In this document: in pieces, positions 8,124-15,938 of the stretch | How positions within the stretch are numbered: position 1 is the stretch's first letter | Layout of the letters: each line of letters opens with the position of its first letter | Origin: Paeniglutamicibacter sulfureus | Lineage (GTDB): Bacteria > Actinomycetota > Actinomycetes > Actinomycetales > Micrococcaceae | Reading direction: 5' to 3' | Assembly (NCBI RefSeq): GCF_039535115.1 | Contig: NZ_BAAAWO010000001.1 | Location: forward strand, 868,001-932,000 | DNA length: 64,000 bases | The notes under the pieces: model-generated | Seen by the model: the letters and a program-made list of their open reading frames with translations, nothing else | Told to the model about the DNA's origin: nothing | Databases searched by the model: none | Made by a program: the position numbers and the translations under genes

Positions 8124-9034
8124 GATCCGCTGAACCCCTGTTCGCTCCGTCGACCCGTGGGCGGGTAGTACTCCACCCCCGGGTCGATGCCTGTGCCGCC
8201 GATGGCACCTGAACCCATGGTTTGGTTAACCGTTGGCGGAAGAGGACTTACGTCCCGTGGTTCGCCCATTTCGGGAATTTGCGCCGTTGAGGCCCGGGAC
8301 TTTTCGGAGGCATCTGGACCGCTTCCGGCGTTTCGGGTGATTCTGCCGGCGAGCAATCCTGCACCAAGTGCGATGCCCAAAAAGGCCCCGGGACGACGTC
8401 GGGCAAAGTCCTTGACTTCGTGGAGGATGTCGCCCGGCTCCTTGTTTCCAAGCCACTGCGCGGCGTCGCCGCTATAGCGGGCCGCTTGGGCCACGAGGTT
8501 TGATGCAGTGCCCGAGGCGTCCGAGGACTGCACCATGGAGCGAAGTTCATCGCTGATCTGGCGCAGGTTCGTGGAAACTTTTTCCTGCGCGACGGCGGTC
8601 TGGGCCTTCACGTCCGAGCCAAGTTCATCCAGCAGGTTGCTGGTCTGCTTTTTCGCGTCGTCGAGTACAGACTCCGCCTCTCGTTTGGCTGCCTGGCCTA
8701 CGTGCTTGGCGGATTCCTTGCCGTCTTCGGCCAGTTCGCGAGCCTGTACCTTGGCTTCTTGGCTTTTCCCGGACGTGGAACCCGGCTGAGGAGCGCCCAC
8801 CACAGGGGCGCCGGAGACTTTCGCGTCGCCGCCGGCGGTACTGGGTCCACCTAGATCGGGAGGCAGAAGTGGTTCCGGCGGCACAATGGGATCGCCCGTC
8901 TCGAACGGCTCGGAAACCGGGTCATTCCGATGCGCTTGGACGTTGTGTCCTCCCGTCTTCGGTGGGGGCACACGACCTGCGTTGCCCATGTTTCCCTCTG
9001 GCGGGTATGCGGCGTTGAAATCATTCTCACTCAT
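8120..9034 (-). CDS. NDF-YPP envelope protein, copy 1 (unknown function)
   Basis: A 304-residue protein of unknown function, first gene of the three-gene unit. It begins MSENDFNAAYPPEG, has a long disordered Pro/Gly/Ala region, a helical Ala/Lys-rich stretch (about 110-190), and a conserved C-terminal part: LRQISDELRSM, then SGDAAQWLGNKEPGDILHEV and FARRRPGAFLGIALGAGLLAGR, the last being one glycine-zipper-like hydrophobic segment. The ATG at 9034 has GGAGGT 7 bases upstream; the open frame runs 41 codons farther without a ribosome site. The same architecture recurs at 18975-19760. It may belong to a peripheral membrane complex with the holin-like and DUF3618 partners; this is inferred from gene coupling and repetition. 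Confidence 0.75.
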   Translation of the reverse strand: MSENDFNAAYPPEGNMGNAGRVPPPKTGGHNVQAHRNDPVSEPFETGDPIVPPEPLLPPDLGGPSTAGGDAKVSGAPVVGAPQPGSTSGKSQEAKVQARELAEDGKESAKHVGQAAKREAESVLDDAKKQTSNLLDELGSDVKAQTAVAQEKVSTNLRQISDELRSMVQSSDASGTASNLVAQAARYSGDAAQWLGNKEPGDILHEVKDFARRRPGAFLGIALGAGLLAGRITRNAGSGPDASEKSRASTAQIPEMGEPRDVSPLPPTVNQTMGSGAIGGTGIDPGVEYYPPTGRRSEQGFSGS

Positions 9035-10050
9035 TGGTTGACCTCCAATTGATCCACGCCCCGTGGGGCAGTATTCGTCGGATTTCGTGACCCGCAGCCT
9101 GTGTGGCGGGACACCGTGCGTGCATCGCACCGGGTCCTTGGCGCGTATGCGAATCAATGAACTTGACTTGTTCTCAGTATTTCGGCTTCCTGAATGTTCG
9201 CGCTTTGCTCAGGATCAAGAGAGGAAACTTTCCATGCCGAACCTAACCGCTGGATCCCCGCTGCTAAAGGATCCGCGATATCAATTAGCAAAACAAGAGA
9301 ATCGCGCGGACACAACCTTTTTGACATCGACCCCATGAAAATTGTTGGGATCTCTGTCGCGGCGCTTCGGAGCGGCCGTCAGAAACAGCCTTGAGGACGG
9401 TCGTTGCCGTTGCTTTGAGGTTGAGTCGTCAATAACCGTAGAGGGTGTCTAGAGCGGAAACTGGCCTTCGACCGGACTCCAGGCCCAGCGTTGGCGTACA
9501 CGTCGGCGGGTGGGAAACGTGGCGCCTTGAATCATCCATCGTCAATTGACGTACGGAGGACCGATCGCGACTACTTTTCATCGACTCAAGCGGAGCTCGC
9601 GTCTGCAATACAGGGAGGAGCCACGGAACCTCCGCAGTGCCGGAATACTGCAAGGACAGGCGACTGGGAGCGCATGATTTTCTGGCTGTGAATTTGGGCC
9701 CTGCGGGAATGATCCTATGGGAATGAGCAGGATTGATTGCCTCGCACTGGAGGTCCACGACATCGCCCGTGCCACGTCTACTATCACGTTGTCGGTCTGC
9801 TTCGGTTCAGGTCGATCGAATCCGTTTGAAGCTACTCCAATGAACGAAGATCCACATTCTCCGGCAACCCGTCAAAGGCTCGTGAATCGCAGCGGCCCAC
9901 TCTCGCGCGGCATTTTCAACTAATGGGCGGCCGAGTGCGGGAAGTGCAGTTGCGTCCCCACCTAGTAGCGTGAGATGAATGCTGAGTTTCCGATGTCAAT
10001 TGAACAATCGGAACAACGGGCTCTTGGAGTGCGCCTTGCCTCATGTCAAT
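9035..10050. other. About 1 kb without a convincing gene
   Basis: Between the envelope operon and the insertion sequence. Short frames (for example 9063-9338 and 9717-9923) lack ribosome sites and recognisable composition. No tRNA or strong hairpin was seen. The promoter of the leftward envelope operon must lie in the first 100-150 bases, but it could not be defined. Confidence 0.4.
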
Positions 10051-10098
10051 ATGCTCGCGAAATAATCCCGCATGCCTCAACTAATTTGCTCGCCAAAT
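10051..10098 (+). repeat. IS left end, composite inverted repeat
   Basis: Outer 13-mer at 10051-10063, middle block at 10070-10084, inner 13-mer copy (two mismatches) at 10086-10098. The transposase stop codon (10077-10079) lies inside this end. Confidence 0.75.
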
Positions 10099-11288
10099 AG
10101 GGCATCCCCGGACTGCGCGCGCATCTTGGCCCGGTTGATGAGATGGTTCTGGATGGCATTGATGCGGCGAGTGATGGCCGCCGGATTCAGGTCCCCGTGG
10201 ATGCCCGCCAGGGCCTTGGCATGTTCCGGGTCCATGGCCTCCAGATCCATGATGCGCTGGTACGCGGTCCGCGGCCGGTCATAAGTCCGCTTCCTGCGAC
10301 CCGAACGTGCGGTGCCGTAGCCGTTGGCCTTGACCATCGGCAGCAGGTGGTTCTTGCGCTGGTTCACCAGCGCCCAGAGCTCATTGAGCAGGGCCATCTC
10401 CTCCGGACCCTCGTAGCGGAACCTGAAGGCATGGCGACGGACCCAATCCCGATTTCGCTGCTCGACATGCGCATTGTCGTTATGCTTATACGCCCGCGCC
10501 CTAGTCAGATCAATGTTTCGTTCCTGCGCCCACTCGATGAGCTGGGTGTTGATGAATTCACCGCCATTGTCGAAATCCAGGGCCCGCATCGGGTAGGGCA
10601 GGGACCGGACCAGCAGGTCGACCCCGGCCACGACATGGCTGTGCGCACGGTTTTTCACACACGTGTTCACGGTCCACCCGGTGAACACATCTGTCAGGGT
10701 GATCGAATACAGGAACTCGCCCTTGAGGCTGTGTCCGCAGTGGGCGACGGTGTCGATCTCGAAGAACCCCGGTTCCTGCTCCATGGGCGTGCCCGACCAC
10801 CGCACCGGGATCTCCGAACGCAGCATCGCCCCGGGCTTGGTCGAGGACAGTGCCGAGGGGTATCGAGCGGCGCGCAACGGCTTCAGATACCGATCCATCG
10901 TGGAGGCCGACATGGATAGCAGCTCGTCCCTGACCTCGTCGGTCAGCAGTCCCGCCACTGTCCCGAGTTCGTCGAAGCGTTCCAAACGCTCGAGCTCGTC
11001 GGCCATGATCGGAGCCAAGTATTTCCCGCAGGGCTCTCCGGAAAGCGTCCAGATTCGTTCCAGGAGCTTGAGGGCCGCCGGCCCGTACTTGCGGGGCCTG
11101 CGCCGCGGCAGGGGCTTCGGAATCCCGCGTGCGGGCTTACGCAGTTCCGTGGCCAGACGCCGGCGGGCGTTGGCCCTTGACCAGCCGGTCGATGCGCACA
11201 GGTAGTCGAGCATCACGCCCTTCTGTCCCTTGGTCCCTTTCGCATACTCGGCGGCGAAGCCGCTGACGAGCTCTCGCCGGGTGTGCAT
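10077..11288 (-). CDS. DDE integrase-core transposase of the insertion sequence
   Basis: A 403-residue transposase with an N-terminal DNA-binding part (SGFAAEYAKGTKGQKGVMLD, then STGWSRANARRRLA, a helix-turn-helix-like stretch) and an rve-type integrase core. The likely DDE residues are in FFEIDTVAH (D), LDFDNGGEF (D) and NAHVEQRN (E). The C-terminus is basic and helical. The start at 11288 (MHTRREL) is chosen because AGGGGA lies about 7 bases upstream; the open frame extends to 11381 inside the right end. No frameshift or stop interrupts it, so the element may still be active. Confidence 0.88.
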   Translation of the reverse strand: MHTRRELVSGFAAEYAKGTKGQKGVMLDYLCASTGWSRANARRRLATELRKPARGIPKPLPRRRPRKYGPAALKLLERIWTLSGEPCGKYLAPIMADELERLERFDELGTVAGLLTDEVRDELLSMSASTMDRYLKPLRAARYPSALSSTKPGAMLRSEIPVRWSGTPMEQEPGFFEIDTVAHCGHSLKGEFLYSITLTDVFTGWTVNTCVKNRAHSHVVAGVDLLVRSLPYPMRALDFDNGGEFINTQLIEWAQERNIDLTRARAYKHNDNAHVEQRNRDWVRRHAFRFRYEGPEEMALLNELWALVNQRKNHLLPMVKANGYGTARSGRRKRTYDRPRTAYQRIMDLEAMDPEHAKALAGIHGDLNPAAITRRINAIQNHLINRAKMRAQSGDALFGEQIS

Positions 11289-11344
11289 CGATATCCCCTG
11301 TTTCATCTCCCCAGCACAGCCTGCTGCCCGCCCTGGTGGCCAGA

Positions 11345-11392
11345 GTTTCGCGAGCATTCTTAAATGAGGCACGCACCTCATTTCGCGAGCAT
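11345..11392 (-). repeat. IS right end, composite inverted repeat
   Basis: Mirror image of the left end: outer 13-mer at 11380-11392, middle block at 11360-11374, inner copy at 11345-11357. Both ends are 48 bases from the outer tip to the inner copy. Confidence 0.75.
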
Positions 11393-11455
11393 TACTAGTG
11401 AGTCAACGCGGAGTGTTGACGCTCAACCGAAAGACACTTACCCTAACCAAGCGAC

Positions 11456-11487
11456 AGTGGTCGCCGTTCCGAAGAACAGCGACCACT
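11456..11487 (-). terminator. Hairpin downstream of the glycine-rich gene
   Basis: A 9-bp perfect stem (11456-11464 with 11479-11487) plus an inner 4-bp stem, about 40 bases after the stop of the leftward glycine-rich gene. No T tract. Confidence 0.5.
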
Positions 11488-11526
11488 GAAGGTGTTCTCG
11501 TCCTCTATTGGACACACGCTCGATAC

Positions 11527-12063
11527 TTAACGATCCTCGTTGCCGAATTCGCCAAGTGTCTCGTCTTCACTGCTACCGGTACGGTCGCCGAGCTGCTCGG
11601 ACTCGAGGGGTTCGCCGTCGCCGCCGCCGAACCCACCGGACTCCTGGCCGCCACCGGACTCCTGGCCACCGCCGAACCCACCGGACTCCTGGCCACCGCC
11701 ATCGCCGCCACCGAACCCACCGGACTCCTGGCCACCGCCGAACCCACCGGACTCCTGGCCACCGCCGAACCCACCGGACTCCTGGCCACCGCCATCGCCG
11801 CCACCGAACCCACCGGACTCCTGGCCACCGCCGAATCCACCGGACTCCTGGCCACCGCCGAACCCACCGGACTCCTGGCCACCGCCGCCGAACCCACCGG
11901 ACTCCTGGCCGCCGCCATCGCCGCCTAAATCACTGACCATTTCCGAGCCATCCGTGCTTTGTCCGTTGCCGAAGCTGCCAGCATCGGCCTCCCCGCCGAT
12001 CAGATCTTGGTTCTCGTTTTCGTCTTGGTTTCCGAACTGTCCGGAGTTGTATTCATCTGCCAT
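11527..12063 (-). CDS. Glycine-rich acidic QESGGF-repeat protein
   Basis: A 178-residue protein of very low complexity. A hydrophilic N-terminus (MADEYNSGQFGNQDENENQ...) leads into ten QESGG units, mostly spaced as the nonapeptide QESGGFGGG with two GGDGGG interruptions, and then an acidic C-terminus. It has no signal peptide, no transmembrane segment and no cysteine, and is predicted to be disordered and acidic. The start has a good ribosome site (AAGGAGA, 8 bases before the ATG at 12063), which argues that it is a real gene and not a chance frame over a DNA repeat. It does not match a family I recognise. It lies next to the insertion sequence. Confidence 0.7.
   Translation of the reverse strand: MADEYNSGQFGNQDENENQDLIGGEADAGSFGNGQSTDGSEMVSDLGGDGGGQESGGFGGGGQESGGFGGGQESGGFGGGQESGGFGGGDGGGQESGGFGGGQESGGFGGGQESGGFGGGDGGGQESGGFGGGQESGGGQESGGFGGGDGEPLESEQLGDRTGSSEDETLGEFGNEDR
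11625..11928. repeat. 27-bp in-frame tandem repeat inside the glycine-rich gene
   Basis: Near-identical 27-base units built on the segment CCACCGGACTCCTGGCC encode the nonapeptide repeat. The near-identity at DNA level suggests recent expansion by slippage or unequal crossing over; copy number is likely to vary between strains. Confidence 0.85.
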
Positions 12064-12376
12064 GATTCTTCTCCTTTTGTATCTTCGACCCCTATACGAG
12101 CGGGATGACGAGACCTAATGTAATAAACCAGCACCGACGTGACAACCCGTTTTTGGCGACTCGCCGAGGTGGCTTTTGAACCGTAAAAACCTTCCATCGC
12201 CTTCAATTCCGGTTGCACCGAAGGTCCTCCAGGTGATTCAACCCCGTAATATTCCGATACTGGAGATGCCTTCCACGCGATTCGATAAATACGTCGATAT
12301 TGAATGTTCCGGGCAACGTGTAAAGTCCTTCCTTGCATGGCAAGAGTGCCATTAGAGTCGAACTACACAGCCCGAC

Positions 12377-12458
12377 CATGGGACCGTCATATGGCTCGGT
12401 TAGCAGAGCTCAGAGCCGCCTGCGCGGCGAATACTAGCTAGCGGGCGACGGTCCCGTG
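12377..12458. other. Structured inverted-repeat element, tRNA-sized
   Basis: A 12-base arm at 12377-12388 pairs with 12447-12458 (one G-T). The enclosed 58 bases contain a tRNA D-arm-like hairpin (GCTC...GAGC), a GC-rich hairpin (GCCGC CTGC GCGGC) and a CTAGCTAG palindrome. The span from GGGACCG to CGGTCCC is 76 bases, tRNA-like in size, but there is no T-loop motif and no 7-base anticodon loop, so it is not a normal tRNA. It could be a decayed tRNA, a small RNA or a mobile-element remnant. Confidence 0.35.
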
Positions 12459-13054
12459 ATCGAGGACTGGGCACCGTCGAAACCAATGCAACTGCCGGGC
12501 TTGGTCAGGGAACCCTGGGTCGCCCGGAATGACTACGATGTTTTTCCCGCCGACGTGCAAGGGGCGAAGCATGGCGCAGAACGCCAGATCCAGGAGAGTC
12601 ATAACCGAATTCGGTTTTGCACAGTCACGGAAGGATGAGGTCCGACGACCGCGACTGCCAACAAAGGGACCGTTTGCTGATGAGCAGTCCGCAATTGCTC
12701 CCATGAGCCGGACATCACGCGCAATCTCCGCGTTTCGAGAAGACGTCCCACGGCAGCCGTCCTGGCACATCGGCGCTAACAGAGTGAACCACACAGGCGA
12801 ACGACGCAGACGAGTGGTCCTTCGACCCTCCCTCGATATCGAGCACGCCATCACGCGTTGGATCCATATGCCAGCGATCCATCCAAGCCCATGGCAGGGC
12901 GAGCGAGAAAGCAAACCAGTGGATGTCCCGATGCTGGATTCGCTCGTCGATCTTGAACGAATGGTCAAACAATCTGCTGATCTCTATGTCAGGTATGCAG
13001 AAGGGTGGGACGGATCGCGAACGGGGAAGCAAAGACCACGAGAGCGGGATCGAG

Positions 13055-13309
13055 ATGCTGGCCTTATCAGTCAATCCGCTATCCCCGGAACTTTGCTGGA
13101 CAAGACCCCTGACGGATTGGTTGGCCCGCCAGCTTTGCCAATTCAAGCTCCTGTTTGGGGAGAACCCGAAGCGCAAGGGATGGATCGCACATGGCAACAA
13201 CGCAGGACGGGGGCCGGACTGCGATCCGCTTTTCACCCAGGTCGAGTCAGCGGCCAAGCTTTCGGATGCCTTGCTGGAAAATGACCCGAAGAATAGGCGT
13301 CCCCAGTAG
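13055..13309 (+). CDS. Doubtful small hypothetical protein
   Basis: An 84-residue frame with a moderately natural C-terminus (VESAAKLSDALLENDPKN) that ends one base before a small hairpin. It has no good ribosome site and matches nothing I know. It may be a remnant of a longer gene. Listed so that it is not overlooked. Confidence 0.2.
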   Translation: MLALSVNPLSPELCWTRPLTDWLARQLCQFKLLFGENPKRKGWIAHGNNAGRGPDCDPLFTQVESAAKLSDALLENDPKNRRPQ

Positions 13310-13376
13310 CTGGAGGGAAACACTCCAGTGACGCTGACACCACAAAAAACCGCAGAAGCAACCCAAGGAGCACACC

Positions 13377-14912
13377 ATGGACTCGATATGGCTAGATCCT
13401 CGACCTGGCATTGCAACAGACCTCTTCGTACCCGACGGGCACTACGACGCGGTGGTGGCCGGGGCCGGCCTCACCGGTCTGGTTAGCTCGCTGCTTCTTA
13501 GCAGGGCCGGATTGCGCGTGGCAGTGATCGAGTCCCGATTCGTGGGCGCCGGGACCACCGGGCACACCACGGCGAAGCTGAGTCTGCTTCAAGGCACCAC
13601 GATGCAGGAAATCCGCAAGAATTTCCCTGCGGAAGTCGCACATGCCTATATGGAAGGGAACAAGGAGGGACAGTCCTGGCTATTGCGGTATCTTGACGAG
13701 GTCGGGGTACCGCACCAATCCCGTGATGCCTTCACCTATGCAGTCGATGCCTCGGGCCGCGAACAACTCGAAAAGGAGGCGGAGGCCAGCAGTGAAGCCG
13801 GACTGCAAATCGACACCCTGGAGGATCCGGATATCGGGCTGCCGTACGCGGTTGCCGGAGCCCTCGTCCTGCGCGACCAGGCCCAGTTCGACCCCGTGGA
13901 CGTGTTGACGGCCCTATGCAACGACGTCCGCGCCCGCGGAGTCAAGGTCTTTGAGGACACCCGTCTCACCGGCGCGGGCAATTCCGCACCCGTGGAGATC
14001 ACCACCAGTCAAGGATTGCTGTTCGCCGACACGCTGATCATCGCCACCGGCACCCCTGTCTTGGACAGGGGTGGATTCTTCGCCAAACTGGAACCTTCCC
14101 GGTCTTACCTCGCTGCCTACACCGGTGCCCCCGACGGCCGGCCCTTTCCGCAAGGCATGTATCTCTCGGTCGGGAACCCAGGTCGTTCCCTGCGCACTGC
14201 CACACGCCACGGAAAGCCCGTATTGCTGGTGGGAGGCAATGGCCACCCGGTTGGCGCAGGGTCCCCAAGCGCAGCTGCCCGGGACCTGGACCTGTGGGCC
14301 AAGGAGCACTTCACGGTGGCCGAACGCACGCACGCTTGGTCCGCACAGGACTACCGTTCAGTCAATGCCGTGCCGTTCGTCGGTCCGATGCCGCGCGGCG
14401 GCGGCCGGATCCACGTCGCCACCGGATATAACAAGTGGGGCATGACCAACGCCGTCGCTGCCGCATTGAGGCTCTCAACCGAAATCCTGGGCGAGGAGAC
14501 CCCCTGGGGCGCGGTGTTGGCCCATCGCACCTCCGGTGCCGCGGCACTGGCCGAAACCGGCAAATTCAATGCGGGTGTTGCCAAGGGGCTGGTGACCGGT
14601 TGGGCGCACGCGCTGACCGAGTCCAATTCCCGCGTCGCCGAAAAAGCCCCCGACGACGACGAGGCAACCGCGCCGGGACGAACAGATGGCAGGGTGGTCC
14701 ATGACGGCGTTCACCCCGTCGCCGAATCAATCGTGGATGGGCGTACCTGTCGGGTCTCGGCCGTCTGCACCCATTTGGGCGGGATCCTCACCTGGAACGA
14801 CGAGGAACGTTCTTGGGACTGCCCGCTGCATGGCTCCCGCTTCACTCCCTCGGGCATCTTGATCGAGGGCCCTGCGACCAGCGACCTGAAGCCCGCGGAC
14901 GACCGGACATAG
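13377..14912 (+). CDS. FAD-dependent oxidoreductase with C-terminal Rieske [2Fe-2S] domain
   Basis: A 511-residue protein. The N-terminus holds a Rossmann FAD site (DAVVAGAGLTGLVSSLLLSRAG) of the DAO/glycine-oxidase-like fold, with VGAGTTGHTTAKLS following. The last 90 residues form a Rieske domain with both ligand pairs, CTHLGG and CPLHGS. DAO-Rieske fusions of this type are known in actinobacteria and bacilli, but their substrates are not established. The ATG at 13377 has AAGGAG 8 bases upstream. It is the first gene of an apparent operon with ku (stop to first possible ku start 9 bases) and topoisomerase IB. The link between a redox enzyme and DNA-end repair is unusual. Confidence 0.88.
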   Translation: MDSIWLDPRPGIATDLFVPDGHYDAVVAGAGLTGLVSSLLLSRAGLRVAVIESRFVGAGTTGHTTAKLSLLQGTTMQEIRKNFPAEVAHAYMEGNKEGQSWLLRYLDEVGVPHQSRDAFTYAVDASGREQLEKEAEASSEAGLQIDTLEDPDIGLPYAVAGALVLRDQAQFDPVDVLTALCNDVRARGVKVFEDTRLTGAGNSAPVEITTSQGLLFADTLIIATGTPVLDRGGFFAKLEPSRSYLAAYTGAPDGRPFPQGMYLSVGNPGRSLRTATRHGKPVLLVGGNGHPVGAGSPSAAARDLDLWAKEHFTVAERTHAWSAQDYRSVNAVPFVGPMPRGGGRIHVATGYNKWGMTNAVAAALRLSTEILGEETPWGAVLAHRTSGAAALAETGKFNAGVAKGLVTGWAHALTESNSRVAEKAPDDDEATAPGRTDGRVVHDGVHPVAESIVDGRTCRVSAVCTHLGGILTWNDEERSWDCPLHGSRFTPSGILIEGPATSDLKPADDRT

Positions 14913-14972
14913 AAGGAGGGAATGGATGCGCATTCTCTGGTCACCGAATGCCCCGGGTGCTTGACTGGGAAC

Positions 14973-15938
14973 ATGAGAGCAATCTGGACCGGATCCATCG
15001 CGTTCGGGCTGGTCAATGTGCCGGTCAAGGCCTATGGCGCCACGGAGGACCACGACGTCCAACTCCATCAGGTGCACGACGCCGATGGCGGCCGAATTCG
15101 CTACCAGCGCCGCTGCGAGGTCTGCGGCAAGAAGATCGACTACGAGCACATCGACAAGGCCTATGACGACGGTGAGCGGACGGTGGTGCTCAGCGGCTCG
15201 GACATGGAAGCCCTTCCAGCGGAGAAGAGCCGGGAGATCGAGGTGGTTCAGTTTGTGCCCAGCGATCAAATTGATCCCATCATGCTCGAACGCAGCTACT
15301 ACCTCGCCCCCGATTCGAAATCGCCCAAGGCCTACTCGCTGCTGCGCCGCACCCTTGAAGAGACCGAACTGACCGCGGTGGTGAAGTTTGCGCTGCGGCA
15401 GAAGACCCGATTGGGTGCCATGCGCGTGCGCGGGGACGTTTTGGTGCTCCAGGGGCTGCTCTGGGGGGACGAGGTCCGCGAGGCTGACTTCCCGGAGGCC
15501 CGGAAGGACAGCAAGATCAGTCCGCAGGAGCTGAAGATGTCGGCGGCCCTCGTCCAGCAATTCAGCGCCGATTTCACTCCCGAGGAATTCGAGGACGACT
15601 ATCAGGCCCAGTTGCGTACGCTGATCGAGGAGAAGCTCAAGCAAGGCGATTCCCTTGACACCGAAAAGACCTTCGGCGCGAAGGACACCGATACGCAGGA
15701 GACCGAGTCCGGGGACGTCATTGACTTGATGGAGGCGCTCAAGCGCAGCATTGCCCGGAAGGGCCAGCCCAAGGACAAGGACAAGGGCGGCACGGAGGGG
15801 CAAAGCGCTACCGGCAAGAAGGCGACGGGCACAAAAAAGACGCCGGAGAAGAAGAAGACACCGGCGAAAAAGAAGACCACGACAACCAAGACCGCCGATG
15901 CCCCCGCTGCAAAAAGCAAGTCCCGCAAGGGCGCGTAA
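14973..15938 (+). CDS. ku: Non-homologous end-joining protein Ku
   Basis: A 321-residue bacterial Ku, which forms a homodimeric ring on DNA ends and recruits ligase LigD. It has the family N-terminus MRAIWTGSIAFGLVNVPVK, then CEVCGKKIDYEHIDKAYD and SYYLAPDSKSPKAYSLLRRTL. A long lysine-rich tail (about 60 residues with repeated KKTPEKKK-type blocks) extends past the core, as in other actinobacterial Ku proteins, and probably binds DNA. Start choice is a compromise: the family begins at ATG 14973, but the best ribosome site (AAGGAGG) lies only 2 bases before an in-frame ATG at 14922, which would add 17 residues. No ligD is seen in this window. The stop is followed directly by the ATG of topoisomerase IB. 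Confidence 0.92.
   Translation: MRAIWTGSIAFGLVNVPVKAYGATEDHDVQLHQVHDADGGRIRYQRRCEVCGKKIDYEHIDKAYDDGERTVVLSGSDMEALPAEKSREIEVVQFVPSDQIDPIMLERSYYLAPDSKSPKAYSLLRRTLEETELTAVVKFALRQKTRLGAMRVRGDVLVLQGLLWGDEVREADFPEARKDSKISPQELKMSAALVQQFSADFTPEEFEDDYQAQLRTLIEEKLKQGDSLDTEKTFGAKDTDTQETESGDVIDLMEALKRSIARKGQPKDKDKGGTEGQSATGKKATGTKKTPEKKKTPAKKKTTTTKTADAPAAKSKSRKGA

Larger units (their letters stand above)
10051..11392. mobile_element. Complete insertion sequence, about 1342 bp, with composite inverted ends
   Basis: The element is delimited by matching 13-base ends: ATGCTCGCGAAAT at 10051-10063 and its reverse complement at 11380-11392. A near-copy of the same 13-mer lies 35 bases inside each end (10086-10098 and 11345-11357), and between them both ends share a third block (GCATGCCTCAACTAA on the left, GCGTGCCTCATTTAA on the right). 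The single transposase gene fills the interior and is intact. No target-site duplication was visible next to the ends as drawn. The IS family is not assigned. Confidence 0.8.
12064..13376. other. 1.3 kb gene-poor accessory region
   Basis: No confident gene. Overlapping frames on both strands (12529-13284 +, 12715-13416 -, 12438-12968 -) have arginine/serine-rich, shadow-like translations. Two features stand out: a folded inverted repeat at 12377-12458, and a 6-bp hairpin (13310-13315 with 13323-13328) just before the FAD oxidoreductase. Confidence 0.4.

Noticed and set aside
7668..9034. Prophage suggested by the holin-like gene
   Set aside because: No phage structural, lysis or integrase genes are near; such holin-X proteins are ordinary chromosomal genes in actinobacteria.
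9717..9923. 68-codon frame before the insertion sequence
   Set aside because: No ribosome site, no conserved-looking composition.
11625..11928. Regular repeats resembling a CRISPR array
   Set aside because: The units are joined without unique spacers and stay in frame in a gene with a ribosome site; it is a protein repeat.
12380..12455. tRNA gene
   Set aside because: A 7-bp acceptor-like stem and a D-arm-like hairpin exist, but no T-loop, no 7-base anticodon loop and wrong spacing.
12529..13284. 251-codon rightward frame in the gene-poor region
   Set aside because: Arg-rich, no ribosome site, and it overlaps equally poor frames on both strands.
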